DNA of 64,000 nt, from positions 186,001-250,000 of the forward strand of contig JAACJM010000009.1 in the NCBI GenBank assembly GCA_013368315.1. Direction: 5' to 3'. The position numbers were made by a program, and so were the translations under genes. The DNA comes from Tetrapyrgos nigripes. Taxonomy: Eukaryota; Basidiomycota; Agaricomycetes; Agaricales; Campanellaceae. The notes beneath the pieces are model-generated. The model did no database searches. It was not told where the DNA came from and saw only the letters and a list, made by a program, of their open reading frames with translations. Shown in pieces: positions 10,547 to 23,229 of this stretch; the first letter of the stretch is position 1, and every line of letters begins with the position of its first letter.

Positions 10547-11904
10547 CTAATGGCCACTGTTCCTAGCACTCCCAAACCTGCTCCGAGCAAAGGCAGAGCT
10601 GCGAGTAAACAGGTTCGTCTGGGATCCATTTCTATGGATATTGGAGAGTAGTGCACTCTCCAGTGCAGATGCTGAAAGACTGGCGTCTAAAAAGAACAAA
10701 GTCAGGAACAGAGCAAAAGGCAAATGCAGACTTGAAAGGTGACGTACCGCTCAAATCACTAAAACTACTTGCAGATGCTTCAGAGCCATGATTACTCCCC
10801 TGTAAATGTCCATATCTGCGATGTGACTGCCCAACTGCACTCCTTGGCGAAAGGGCAGGAGGACTCGACGACTTTGGGGGAGACATCGACATGTGTCGAC
10901 CAATGGGTGAATGGGGCATCGAGTCCGTTGGAGGAGATGGGATTTCAGGTACAGAGCCTTGTGGAGAGCTTGCACTAGAAACACTCTGACTGGTGCTTCG
11001 ACTGTGATTGGACAAGGTGTCCCGTCTAAAACTGCTTTGCATAGATTGGGGAGGCGAAGCCAATGAGTTGCTCATTCCTAATCTGCCTCTTTCGACGGCC
11101 TTCCCTTTACTCTTTCGACGGCCCATGCTAACAAGGCCCAAAGATTCTTTGGTTATCATCCGTTGTAAATCTTGTAGTTTGTGGTCCAGTGCTTCTTGTT
11201 CTTCAGCATTTCGTTCTGCTTCTTCTTCCCTGAGCATTTGCTCTTCGTCAGAGTCCGTATCTTCGTTCTCGTAGTCCGAGCCAGTTGAAGCCGACTTCAA
11301 GAGTGATGGGGGCTTCTTTGGCGTTTGTAGAGTAAGAGTAGAGGATGAGGAAGGTTTCCGTGCTTTGGCTCCTAACGAGTTCAATCGTGCTCGTAAATTG
11401 GATGTATGTGTACGTCCAGAACTAGACAGGCATGAACTGCCTGCTAGACGATTCAACGGTTTGCCAGTGACAGGAGACTGAGTGAGAGGGAATTCCTCTG
11501 TAGGTTGCGTGGCAGAAGGACTGAGAGCACCTTGGATATCCCTAAGGCCTCGAAGATCCTCTTCGTAACGGGCATGTACGCGGTAAAGGAGATAGGGTAA
11601 TGGAACTTGCAAGTGCGCAGCCAGACCTTTCCCTACGTGCCAAGTCAGTTTTCTAGTCCACTGCAATACTGTTTAGACCACGTACAGTCTGTTCCGCCGC
11701 TATCAATGGCCCGTGAACGCTCTATGACTTTCCAGAGAATTTCCGCTTTCTCGTCATTCCATTCTATCTGTGCGTTACAAAGGTTATAACATAGCGACTG
11801 GTCAAATTTTACTGGACACTTACGCGTACAGGGTCAGGCAGAGGTTGTTCAGGACGATTGTAGGGTAGTTGAACGACGACTCTGACGTTGTGAGGCGAAG
11901 GCAT
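10547..11904 (-). CDS. ATG29: Autophagy protein Atg29
   Basis: Atg29 works with Atg17 and Atg31 in the scaffold that starts autophagosome formation. Exons 11904-11824, 11767-11686, 11632-10748 and 10686-10547 splice to 395 codons plus stop. The N-terminus is a clear Atg29_N domain: NVRVVVQLPYNRPEQPLPDP, EWNDEKAEILWKVIERSR, GGTDWKGLAAHLQVPLPYLL and RYEEDLRGL. The middle and C-terminal parts are low-complexity Ser/Pro-rich with an acidic coiled-coil stretch (EEEAERNAEEQEALDHKLQ). The end, DASLSASALESALLSNIHRN, is only reached by splicing the last intron. I prefer the start at 11904 (MPSPHN). An in-frame ATG at 11979 would extend it by 25 residues and overlap the start codon of the divergent F-box gene. 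Confidence 0.9.
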
Positions 11905-11977
11905 CGGAGGCTTTACATCGAGGCCGTAAACAAGGTCACACGCAATATTAGTCGTACCACTGCTGTCTCTCACCACC

Positions 11978-13276
11978 ATGGTCAGTCTGTCGCAGCTCCC
12001 TGTTGAAATTCTCTTTGATATACTGGGGTATCTCGTCCCAGTCTATCCTAGTCCAATTCAGACCCGTATAGAAACCTTTTCGCTCTCTGGTTTGCGGCTA
12101 CCTTCCCTTTTGGAGATGTACTTCTTGGAACGTCAAGCGTTCACTCAGCTCTCGTTTGTCTCAAAGACATGGCGTTCTGTCATCCAAACACTGGCCGTGG
12201 AGGTCTTTCCCGTTCCATTCAGCCTAGATTTGGTTAAACTCAGGCCTATCCTCGAATCGTACGGCAGTCATGTCAGGACTTTGTCCATCGATGCAGTCGA
12301 GATGACCGGAGGTGGCACTCAAAGAATAGCCGCGGAACAGTATAACGAGATCGTGCATGTACTCACCGAAATAGCACCTGCGCTGTTCAATATTCACTCG
12401 CTCCAAATACACGGCCTGATTAAATCAAAGCTTCCAACCACCATTTTCCAACAATTCCCATTCCTTTCCATCCTTCATTGGCATTCTAGATTATGCGACG
12501 ACACCTTCTTCAATGTCCTCGTTTCCCTTACCGACCAGCTGGAGGAGCTCAGAATGGACTGTTGGTCGTCCTGCGGATGTAAAGACCATCCTTCCTTCCG
12601 CCAGCTCATGGCTACTTTTCCCAAATCCTTCACGCGTCTCAGACGCGTAGAGTTTTATCATGGCTTCATGGAAGCTGAGGATATCCACGCTCTTCTCTCC
12701 CTAGGAAGCTTCGGCTTACCAATGACCCTCTCGGAGCTCAAGTTCCATCGTTGTAGTAATATCAGCAATCCAGACTTGATAGACATTCTTCGCATTCCCA
12801 ACCTTGATCGCCAACTCCAGCATCTTTCGATTTGTCTGGACCGACGATACACCTACAGCGAAGGATATGTCCACTTCGCTTCCACTTTCCTAAAAGTCTG
12901 TCGATGGCTCAAAGACTTTATCTACCTCAACCCTTCCATCCCCGAATCCATTTTCCCTCACATACCGAGTACCCTTAATCGGTTGACAATCGCCATGTTT
13001 CCTTCACATTGGCCGATCCTGTGTAAAGAGTACAAACCTGGAGACCTTTTCCTCTTACTTGAGCAGTTGGGGCATATGAAGTTGACGCATTTGGCGTTGG
13101 TGTACCACTCAACCAGTGACATGATTATGATGGAGAAGATGTGGGGTAAAGATATTGCGGGGAGGATACAGGCCAAGGCCGAGCAGTCGGGGTTGAGGAT
13201 TACTTTTACGGAATGCGATTGGCATGCTGGTGGTTTCATGAAGCATACGCCGTCGCATGATTTCTGGAGATCGTGA
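11978..13276 (+). CDS. F-box/LRR-like protein, intact
   Basis: A 432-aa uninterrupted frame. The N-terminus is an F-box (LSQLPVEILFDILGYLV, then a W/R-rich second half ending FVSKTWRSVI), which would bind Skp1 in an SCF ubiquitin ligase. The rest carries irregular leucine-rich repeats with phrases such as HVRTLSIDA, HSLQIHGL, LSELKFHRC, LQHLSICLD and LTHLALVYH. No intron is needed. It is divergent from ATG29, with coding starts separated by only about 73 bp. Of the plus-strand F-box-like sequences in this window it is the only one without lesions. The substrate is unknown. Confidence 0.8.
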   Translation: MVSLSQLPVEILFDILGYLVPVYPSPIQTRIETFSLSGLRLPSLLEMYFLERQAFTQLSFVSKTWRSVIQTLAVEVFPVPFSLDLVKLRPILESYGSHVRTLSIDAVEMTGGGTQRIAAEQYNEIVHVLTEIAPALFNIHSLQIHGLIKSKLPTTIFQQFPFLSILHWHSRLCDDTFFNVLVSLTDQLEELRMDCWSSCGCKDHPSFRQLMATFPKSFTRLRRVEFYHGFMEAEDIHALLSLGSFGLPMTLSELKFHRCSNISNPDLIDILRIPNLDRQLQHLSICLDRRYTYSEGYVHFASTFLKVCRWLKDFIYLNPSIPESIFPHIPSTLNRLTIAMFPSHWPILCKEYKPGDLFLLLEQLGHMKLTHLALVYHSTSDMIMMEKMWGKDIAGRIQAKAEQSGLRITFTECDWHAGGFMKHTPSHDFWRS

Positions 13277-14057
13277 AGATACTGATAAGGAGGATGTATT
13301 TGGTGAGTGCTTTTCCTCCTGTGTTTTATAAATCTGAGTTTGACGCGTCATGATCAGGTGCCAGTAACTACTCTTCGTCGCTGACCCTAATCACAACATG
13401 CAGTCTACAGACGAAGAGCCACGTATCGCTTGGATTCTTGAGGAATTATTTGACTGCAGGCGGCGCATTCATAATGATCAATCATTGCCGTTGCCACGTA
13501 TCGACCTCATACTTATGATAGGCTCAAGACTCACGCCCTCAACCTTGTCCGCAACAAACCAAGATACTCAGAAACTTTATGTTCATAGTTCGCGTTCTGC
13601 CTTCCAAATTGCAGCCCGAAGTGGGTCGGGTCGGGGTCAACACGTGGGAATAGGATTTTTTTCATCCTCAGGAACGAATAATGGAAAGGTAGCATACCAA
13701 AGATGAAATAGATAACGAGGTATTGTGGAGGATACGAAGATGGAAATTACTTGAAAGACTATTTCTGGCGTTGATTGTACATTAGTATCGTTATGGTCTT
13801 CAACGAGTACGTGCGGTCTCTTTGCGACATCCTAAGTTTCTGAGTGGCTGACTAGATCATTTGAAGAGGGTCCTCGCAACATACCCAATGAATGTGCAAT
13901 TGCTGCCTTCGTGAAGCGTCATCCTATCCCATTACTTTTGCATCCTCATTGTGACCCTGCCCTCCAGACTCAGGTGACCCTGTGAATGTCTTTCAGCACC
14001 CAGTTTGACCCCTAATCGCAATCCTTCCAACGCCTACGTTTTACATCCCGACACCCA
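13277..14057. other. Intergenic region between two F-box loci
   Basis: A 102-codon frame at 13398-13706 has no recognisable domain and unconvincing composition, so I do not call it a gene. Nothing else identified. Confidence 0.5.
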
Positions 14058-15777
14058 ATGTCTTCCGTTATATCCTACAAACCGCTGCCTTTCGATATTC
14101 TTGAAGAGGTTTTCAAAAACCACTGCGCAGAGTTCAGTCTCAAAACCAGTGTTATACGGACAGGCAGACCTCCCAGACCCAGCCAACCCTATGGAGCCAT
14201 CGTGTCTCCCACTCTCAATGCGGCCCTTACTTGTTTTGCATGGGGCCGAGTGGCCCTCGCTACACCCGTCCTGTGGTCGAAGTTATCCATTGATTTAGCC
14301 TGCAATACTCCTCATTTCCGGGACAATGTCAAGCTTTTCCTTCGACGTTCCAACAAGGGGCTTCCGGGATCCAGGAGCACATTTCTGACGTTGAAAATCG
14401 AGCTGGACAAAGACGCTATCAATTTTGACCCAGAACATGCCCCTACCGACAGCGACGAAGACAACGCATACTACACTGATCCCGAACTCCAACCCCTTCC
14501 CGAATATCTATCCGGAGAGCTCCCAGAAGGTAGCCGGAAACTTTCGAAGCTTCTTTTACGGGAGAATCATCGTTGGCACGATGTCGCTTTCTATCTTGAC
14601 TGGGAGTTGTTTGACAACATCATTCCCAAGCAAAGAGCACCAATTTTGAAGCTCGTGAACACACATGGGGATGCTACTCTCTCCCAGCTTCAGAAATTGG
14701 AGCTCACATGGGATATGGATGAGAAAAGCGCTCCTCAATGGGACCTTGATAGCGGCCGTGTGCTGTTCTTCGAATGGCTGGCGTGGGGAGCATCGTCTTT
14801 ACACACTCTCTGTCTATCCCAACTTCGCCCCGAAGTGTACGACATGTGTCTTGGGTTTCCATCATCAAACCATTTGCGGAGTTTAGTAGTAGATGGCTGG
14901 ATGGTAACCTCGCTTATGGACGTCCTGGAGGTCTTCAGAGACTGCTCAGGGATACAGGCCGTTAATCTCCCGATCGACGGGGTCCACGAAGATCCTGCGA
15001 GTCTGACGTCAGTCACCTGCAGCATGCTGCACTCGTTGAAGTTTAGCATAAGGAATTGCACCGGAGCGGCCCAGCTATTCCCATTTCTCAGCCTCCCTTC
15101 TCTCACTAGTCTTCAAGAATGAGCGACAAACTCTGCTAGTTTCTTTGATGGATTTGGTCAGACGCTCATCTCCCCACCTCCAAAATTTGACCATCTCCGG
15201 TAACTTGCTTAAGTCGGATGAAGAGTTGATAGCACTCCTCCGTCTGGTTCCGCAGATCAACCACCTTGCTTTGGATTTCCAATACCCTTCCAGCCAAAAA
15301 GGTTTTGGGAACCTCTGGACAGAACATCTTCTGCGTCGTTTGACATGGAACAAACCGGACACATTCCTTCCCAGTCTGACATCATTAGATGTCACTGTCG
15401 ACTGCAGCACTCGCGAGGCTCATCCTTTACTCTTGCCGGGTCTCGTCGTAGTCCGTGACATGCTGCGTTCACGGCTGAATCCCTCGTCTCCAACGGATGA
15501 AAACAATGTCACCACTCTCAGAGTCTTCAATTTCACCGGTCGGGGAGAAAAGTAAACGGCGGAGGTTTACCGTTTTTACCTGGCTGGACTCAAAGTTGAG
15601 CTCTCGAAGGAGGCACTCCGACGACGAGGATTCCAGTTCAGCGTGGGTATAGTCAGGACAGAGGATGAAGAATTTTGGTATCCCGAGAATGCTTGGGAAC
15701 CAAGAGACTCCGAGCTGATCCCTTTGTATGGGACGTCTACTGTAGAACAAGATAGTGAAGACAATGGGCAAGAATGA
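14058..15777 (+). pseudogene. F-box/LRR gene with a frameshift and an in-frame stop
   Basis: The first frame (14058-15122) begins with an F-box (YKPLPFDILEEVFKNHCAEF) and continues through LRR-like text to FPFLSLPSLTSLQE, then TGA. Coding sense resumes one base over (LVSLMDLVRRSSPHLQNLTI). It runs to VFNFTGRGEK, meets TAA at 15553-15555, and continues in the same frame with YRFYLAGLKVELSKEALRRR and an EDEEFWYPENAW-type acidic end, finishing with TGA at 15775-15777. No GT..AG pair of reasonable length resolves either break. I therefore read one gene of about 570 codons with a single-base frameshift near 15120 and a premature stop. Sequencing error could explain one lesion but is less likely for both. 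Confidence 0.72.
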
Positions 15778-16565
15778 AGCCGGGAATGGTGAACATACTG
15801 GAAATCACAGCTAGGGCGAGGTCGAAGATAACGCTCAGACTGGAAACCGAGTTGAAGTTGGAGCCGGGCGAATATTTCAGATAGTCTGATGGACGTCCAC
15901 CCTAGTCTCAGCGGATTACATATATCTGTCTTGACGCCAACGTAGTGAAGTGGCTGGTTCCTGAGCACAAGCCAGAAAAATTGCAAATTGTCCTTTTTAG
16001 TAATCCAAATTGTATCCAACCCTCGTCAGGCGCTTTTTAGCTTGCGTTATTTTGTATCCTTAACTCTCATTTTCCTGTAGCTTTGATTCGGAGGGTGTAC
16101 TTATATATGTACGGTGACCTTGTCTGACCGCTGGGAAGTGACTGTTCATTGCAGTGAGGTGACTACACCACCTTAGAATAAGACACTGGGAATATAGAAT
16201 AAGACTGGAACTTATAAAAGAAAGACGGGGAGAACTGGACAGAAAGCGGGAGAACAGACAGTCCCAAGTTTGCGGGATGCATCAAGAGAGTTTGAAACAC
16301 TGAATCGTGAAGTCGTGTCAGACTAGTAATGATATATAGTAAAATGTGGGGTGAGTGTGTGCAAAAACATGATAGATAGATAGATATGATGGGGAACGTA
16401 CTGTGTGAGGTTTGGGTGGATTGCAAAAAGAAATGACGTAGCGATTGTAAGGATACACCAAGAAAAGAAGAGGAAGAGAAAAACGACAGATTTGCAAAGA
16501 AAAATTTTACAAGGAGAAGAAAAGTCAAGATGAGTCCATAAAGTCTATAATGGGAACACTCCTTC
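15778..16565. other. Intergenic region with a short (GATA)n tract
   Basis: No gene recognised. A (gata)4-like microsatellite lies at 16371-16386. This is the 3' flank of the TRP-like gene. Confidence 0.5.
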
Positions 16566-19500
16566 CTATGACGGTGACCCCGAGGATCCCGCCCCTGACG
16601 CTGACTGTTGTTGGAACGACCTTGCAGGACTCACTTGTGGTTTCCTAATAACCACAAACGTCCGTCCAGGCGAACTCTGACTACCCGCCAACTCATCATC
16701 TACTCTACCACCGGCATCCCCACTACCAGCTGACCCTGGCCTTCGGACAGAGAACGCAGAAGGAGGCGAAGACAACCCTTCCGTCGAATGTGCTCGATGT
16801 CTCTTCAAGAAACCCCACTTCCCCTTCTTCTTCTTCCCCTCACTTCCATCATCATCCACATCATCACTCAACTGAGTGTGACTTCGTCTTCTGAACGACG
16901 TAGGAGGAGCAGATGCTGCTGAACCAGAACCTGAGCCTGAAGAGTTCCCTCTACCCGTGTCGGGAGAATCAACAGTTAATTGATTGACACGAGAAGGAGG
17001 CCTTGAACCAGGTCTCGAAGAGCTTCCTCCTCCAAGGCCAATCGTGGCTACACTTCCACTTCCAGCAGAGTAGGAATGCGAATGTATTCTGGGTGTACCT
17101 GGCGCAGAAATATCCCCAGATCCAGCTCCACGTCCTTCAGCTCCCTTGCTACCAGAACCGATGACGATACCAATGTCATCTTGAGAGGCATTGGTAAGCT
17201 CAGCCTGCGAACGACTGTAATCTTCATAACTGTTCACTATAATCGCAGTCTGGCTCTTGGTCCGTATATGGAAAGGAGGCATTGCGCCGGGTGGTAGCTG
17301 AGACTGATCTTGAGTCGTCGAGGGAGGGGGAGCTTGGGACATGGGTAATGGAGGAGAATCTCTGCCTCCTGTTGCTCCTGTGGGTGCCGTACTCGTACTA
17401 TTCCGTTGTTGGCGTTGATGGCTCGGTAAAGATCCCGATGCTGTAGCTGAAATAGGTGAGGGATTGTTCAACGCCGTAGCCGTAGCTCCAAACGAGGGGA
17501 ACTGATGCGTTGATGTATTTGGATTTGCATACGCATTCGCACCCAACCCAGACCCAGACCCAGACCCGTTAGCATTCGCCTGCTGCTGAATAGCATACGG
17601 TGAATCCATATTCGCACGTCCACCTCCGACTCTCGAAAACCCAGATTTTGCTGGTGTCTGCGTTTGTGTTTGTGCCTGGTTCTGCTGCTGCTGTGTCTGC
17701 GTCTCAACAGGAACATAGCCACTAGGCTGCCAAGCACCCATGATAAATCCTCCAGATTTTCCCTTCCCGTTCCTTGCTCCAGACCCTGTTCCACCAGCAG
17801 CATTCATCGCAATGGCCCCTTCAGAGTCATACCCTTCTGAATCATAATCAAAGTCATAATCTTCTCTCTCCTTGTACGGTGTCAACGCATGTTCAGGTCT
17901 CAACACCGACGGCGGGGGTCCTGAATGTGACGAGGCTCCACCAAGAGAGCCTTTATGCGAGCCATTATGGTGAGCCATGCCCATTGCAATACCAAAGGGT
18001 CCTGCAGCAGTGGAAACTGGCGTGACAGGTGACATCAACGTACTTGATGCCATCGAGTTCCTCATACCAGCAGCGGATGTGGTTCCAGTTGAAGCTTTCA
18101 TATAATGGCCTCCTCCTGTCCCCTTATTACTTGCTGACCTCCTCCCATTCCTCCCTCTTCTCCCACCACCACTGATCACTCCAATAACACCCAACAATCC
18201 AGTATCAACATAGCCTCCCCTTCTTCCTCCTCTTCCTCCACCACCAGTTTTGCCTCCAGATCCAGGAACACCTCCAATAGCACTGTTATGATCAAACCCA
18301 ACTCCAGCTCCAATCCTCAAGAGACCTTCCAATACTTTTACGATAAACATTCCAACCAAACCCACATACCCAAGACACAAAACCACTAGGACACCATAAG
18401 CGACCCATCCAGCTGCGCCTCTGCCTATTGATATAGCTGGCGTCAATATCACTAGTAAGACAGCGATAATGATTCTCGAAACGCAGAACAGGAAGGAAAT
18501 GAGTCCCATTGACGCGCCAGTTCCCCAGGGTATCCATATAGACGTAACAAGCGCAGTGAACACTTCAAGGATGAGTATCACAATCGCTTGGGCTGTTCCA
18601 CCCGAAGTGGAGGTTCCGTCGGAATGAATGGATTGGCCTGCTCCGACAACAACACCTAGGACAATGTTAACCAAGAAGAATTGAGTTGCGAAAAACATCT
18701 GAGACGAGGGTCGGTAGTGGTTGTACAGTGGACCGAGGGAGAGAAGGGTACGTGTTTCTTCGTAAAGTTTGTTGGTGGGTGTTATACGAATTCGGAGAGT
18801 GAGAAGCATGGGTATGAGGAGAGATAAAAGCGCGAAAGAAAGCCCAGCGAGAGCTTTCGAAGTTGTAGAGACAGTTATCGGGGTCAGGAAGTCGGGGAAG
18901 TCGAAAGATGATGTTTGTGCGGATAATGAGGACGACGTAGGCAAAAGCATATGCCAAACCGAAAACACGGTTATCGGTAGATGGAACAATACCAAAACTC
19001 TGACTAGGTTCCCGTGTAGGACGCTCCCGTGGAAGGAACTGAGACTTTTACTCCCACCAGGGCCATAGGCATCACCTCCGACGAGTGCTCTTCTTCGTCT
19101 CTTCCACCACTTGTTGAGAGCTTTTAACGGGTTGGATTTACTCATTCCTCCGGACATCGTTGGAGTGGCCAATCCGAATCGAGAAGGAGGACGTGAAAGG
19201 TTTTGGCCTCCGTTAGAATTGAGGGTATTGATGTTATTCCCTCCCGTTAAAGCTTTCCCCTCCTCACTCGTGCCACCACCGGTATTTGACGTGGTGTCCG
19301 CCACCAAATCCTTACTACCAAACGCCGGGCTCCTAGTTCCAGCCGCCGACAATCCTCTACTGCTTCCAAATCCATTCGACCTCCTACCACCTATAATCCC
19401 ACTGCCAACACCCACGATTTCATCCAAAAACCAGATCACTAGACTGAGAGCAATAGTGCCAGCGACAACTCCTAGCCATAAAATCAGACAAACCGGGAAT

Positions 19501-20906
19501 AGGTCTTGTGGCCTGATCCCAACGGAATATGCAAACTTTGCGATTCCGACTAAATTGTGATAGCCTGCGCCAGCTGAGGTTATGTTATTTTGAGGGAGCG
19601 TAAAGAGAATGTTGGAGACAGAAGGGTCGATAAACAAGACAGAAGAAGAATCGTTGAGTTGGTCGGAAAATGAAGATGGAGGATTATAGGGAGCAGTAGC
19701 GAGAGGGTTCCACCGAGGGTTATCGGAATTGCGGAGGGTCACGTCTGAGGACAGAAAAGTGTGACTGAATGAAAAATGAAATTTCATGACAAAAAAACGT
19801 ACTGTAAGTCAGAGTTGCCCATGCAGTTTGGGATAAGAGTGGGTCTAAAATAGTTCATTCAGACAGATGGGATGATAGAAGGAACGGAAGAGCGGGAAGC
19901 GGAAGTAAGTGACCGTCAGAATACACATCAAACCGGCGAATCTAGGCCGTGCATAGCGCACTCACAGACAAATGTCGGCCACTGAACAGCAACCATTGAC
20001 AGGATAGCACACCACTGGGTATGGAATATTATATCCCTCATTGAAGGCGTACCTGCAAGCGATTAGCCTCAATGAAGTCGAAGATAATCATAGCAAACTC
20101 ACAAAACCTCAACAAAGCGGGACTAGTCGCCAACCTCTCGCCACTAATCGCACTAGCAAGGATGAACCCAGCACTCTGAGCTCTTCCCCAGATACCTTTG
20201 CCCTGTCTTGTGATACCTCTATCCCACGCTGAGACAATTCGAGCGAGACCGACGAGAAGCCAATAAAGGATGGCAAGGGCGACGGTGGCCCAGAAGAAGG
20301 AATGGGCTTTGCCATAGGGATTACCGGCGCTGGGGTCAAGAGGAGTAGTGTCCACGTCGATACAGATGAGTTCTTGGGTGAGAGGGTCGACAGCGGATAT
20401 GCGGGTAGTGAGAGTCGTAAGAGCACGATTATCGCCCCAAGGTATGGTAGTAGAGAAGGCGAACTCTCCTGGACCGATAGGGCAGTACCCGTCAGTATCA
20501 TTCGCAGAGATTGAAGGGAGGGGAGAAGGAGGACGGAGAGTGTCGCAGAGGGAAGAAAAGTTGGACCAGGCGTTTAGGGTCAGAATGGAAGTTGTCGTGA
20601 ACAGGGTTGCTACAAAAACTGTTAGTTTTGCTTCAGGATCTGCTATGCACACTCACATAGTTTACTGCTACCGTCCATCGAGTTGACTATCGGAGTCGGG
20701 GTCGTCCCCAGGACAGTCAGGTTCAGATACGTCTGTGCACCATTCGGAAACACCTGGCCGTAAACCGTGTTGACTGTCATTTTCACACTAGTATTCGTGC
20801 CTGCAAAACAGTCATCCCATCCAAGCTTTGCAGGGTCCGCCATGACGGTCGAGGAAAGAGAGAAGAGAAGGAGAAAGAGAAAGAACATCCTGCACATCGT
20901 GCACAC
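16566..20906 (-). CDS. TRP/FLC-like fungal membrane channel protein
   Basis: Five exons (20906-20657, 20609-20103, 20052-19966, 19844-19803, 19744-16566) give a consistent frame of about 1,354 aa. The N-terminus is a signal peptide (MCRMFFLFLLLFSLSSTVMA; the true ATG may be 20906 or one slightly internal). A luminal Cys-containing domain follows, resembling the ML-like domain of fungal TRP/FLC proteins (GWDDCFAGTNTSVKMTVNTV, CPIGPGEFAFSTTIPWG). Multiple hydrophobic segments follow, among them FWATVALAILYWLLVGLARI, CLILWLGVVAGTIALSLVIW, FALLSLLIPMLLTL, FFLVNIVLGVVVGAG and YGVLVVLCLGYVGLVGMFIV. The last 500 or so residues are a long cytoplasmic low-complexity tail rich in Ser, Gly, Gln and Thr. 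Family members act in Ca2+ and heme/FAD-related transport; the exact substrate here is not inferable. Confidence 0.82.
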
Positions 20907-21989
20907 ACGATGGGGAGTGTCGAAAAAACCGAGCCTGTTACGTCACACTCACATGACTAAGTACTCCATCCTAAAAAGCTGAAGCGAGTCTCTTCACCAT
21001 GGAGATGATGCCACCGACACGTCATAGCAAATCGGTGCAGCCAGCAAATACTTATACGACTGTAGGCTATTAAATGGACTACGTGATTTACAGATGCAAA
21101 TGTCGAGACATGACTCATGATGCTGGCATGCGTCCAAGGCTCACCCAACATCAGAGATACCTTTCAGCTGTCCGTATCTGCTTCTCCCATCCTCATACCA
21201 AACCAGACTGGCAAAGCTCCTCCTTTGATAACTCGACTTTCAGCGTGCTCTGATGAGACTGCGTCTCCCTGCGAATGACTGGAAGATACGAGCTATGAAA
21301 TTGAAGAGTGTGTAATCCTGGTGCCCCCATCTCAGCCATTTGAAGAAGTAAATGGTGGTGTATCCGGACGGAGTGCATGTTTCAGGTCCATATCCCATGT
21401 CAGCTCCAGTTTTTCTAGCCGAGAAAGGGTCGCATCCCCATGGGCGTTCTTCAGTCAACTTCAGGGTTGGCGTTGATAGCCTTTGATAGCTTCCTAATCA
21501 AGCTAACGTCGACGATCTTTGCTTGGACCGTAAAAGCTCGACTATATTCAGGAATCCGGGTGTATTGCATGCTAGATCAATGTCCATGTTCGACCACATA
21601 GCGAGTGTAACAAGAGCCACAGCTCTCCACGCAGTACAAGTTTGAGCCACGTTTAGACTCTGGGAGACTCGAGATCATATGGTAGATTGTTTCCGAATGG
21701 TGGCGACCTCGTGCCATTGGACACTCGTTTCGAGGCTGTATTCTGCGCAATGATGATACTAGTACTTGAAGATTTCTCCAAGTAGATCAAAAGGCAGTGA
21801 TGGATGGCATCGAGCACTGGGATGTCGAAGGTGAGCATTAGAATGAGATAGATGGAGATTAGTGATCACGGTCAACGGGGTTCGGAGAGTTGCACTGACA
21901 TTGACATATCACCTCACTCGAGTTGTGGTGCAGGACGTTTCTGAAAACCGGAAGCTTCAACGCTCACAGAGGTTAATCTGTTCGAAAGG
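20907..21989. other. Gene-poor stretch upstream of the TRP-like gene
   Basis: No convincing coding region. Several short frames look like decayed F-box/LRR text but none can be aligned with confidence by eye. Confidence 0.4.
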
Positions 21990-22365
21990 TTGATGTCCAG
22001 TCTTACCCCTCACTCAACACACTTGTAATCCCCAATCCCCCTCACGCATCTGGTCTCTTCAAGGGTATTTGATCATTGCCCAGCTGAAGTCTTCATAGGC
22101 TTCTTTGAGCGCTCTGGACGTTCCCTCAGATTTCTCCGCCTCGACTACGTCTCGTTGTCAGCTGAGGATGTTATAGCGCTTCTCCAGCCCAACCCGAACC
22201 TGACAGAACTGCGTTTGAAGGAGATCCGTCGCGAAGACAACAATTTTGAGCAATACAAGGGGCTGACCTCCCTGTCTTCCAGTTTGAAGACCTCTTCATC
22301 CCTACACTTTTCAATCCACTCGCTGTATACCACCCCGGAGAAGTTACAGTTACACTGTCACTATT
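21990..22365 (+). pseudogene. LRR remnant of an F-box gene
   Basis: The forward strand encodes a short LRR segment (GFFERSGRSLRFLRLDYVSL, AEDVIALLQPNPNLTELRLK) but no F-box and no C-terminus. It is cut off at about 22361, where an oppositely oriented fragment begins. Confidence 0.5.
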
Positions 22366-22890
22366 ATTCATGATGCTCACTCTGCCATATCCCAACACCC
22401 AAAACCACCTCCAATCCGGTCGTTTTGGCAAGCGCACGAAACCGCGGCTGGGTATCTCTACGAAAGACATGTACGCGACCAATCCGGGGATCCTCGCGTA
22501 CGACTTGGATGAAAAGTTTAAAATGCTGAAGAGTACGAGGAGGCTGACCAGAAGGATGCAAATATATAAGAGGAAGCTGCTCGAGATGCAGCGACGTGGT
22601 ATGCGATACCTAGGTCAAGAGTCTTTGGAAGCGTCGTACCCCTCGGCGATCTCGCCTGACTGTTCTTCATCTCCCCATGCTCCTTTCCCAAGTTCCTTGT
22701 ACGCCTCTTCTCTAATTCCATAGTGAGAGTCCCTTTCTGTGCAGTCATCTGGAATGCTGAAGAGTACCAACTCAAGCGGCTGTCCATTGAAATCAGAATC
22801 GAATCGCATGTAGGTGTACTGGGCCGTAATGTGAAGTTGTCCTTGGCTTCGTGTGAGACCGTGTTTGTAGAGGCAGACACGGGGTGATCA
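22361..22890 (-). pseudogene. Duplicated C-terminal fragment of an F-box/LRR gene (partner 32752-33319)
   Basis: About 530 bp nearly identical to 32752-33319, the 3' part of the broken F-box gene there. Shared protein text includes DNFTLRPSTPTC, DSRLSWYSS, KTLDLGIAYHVAASRA and HFKLFIQVVREDP, but it is spread over several frames. Relative to the partner, a block of about 33 nt is absent near 22550. The fragment ends abruptly on both sides. Confidence 0.7.
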
Positions 22891-23229
22891 TGACTCACTA
22901 CTTGCTGAAGTGCACCTGAAAGGTCTCGGCGGCGATGAAGAAGATAGCTTAAAAGGGTTCCTTCAGGCTAGTCTCGAGTATCCAGACTGACGATATATAC
23001 AGTACTACACTTCGTGTGTATATATGTACCTTCAGGCTAATATCTGTACGAGTCGACCCTGAGTCCAACCTGAGTCCGGCAGGTTCAGTCAGCTTCCATT
23101 CTCAAACATGTCAGTGGGAGTGGCAAATAGGAGTCCTCTTTTGTTCTCTTGAGGATGCATTTGAGCCTTTCAGTTTCTGAGAGTGCTCGTTCTGGCTTCT
23201 TCCCGGGCCCCGCAGAACTCAGCTGTGTA

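Noticed and set aside
13398..13706. 102-aa plus-strand frame
   Set aside because: No domain, no splice-supported continuation and no duplicate in the window; chance open frame is more likely.
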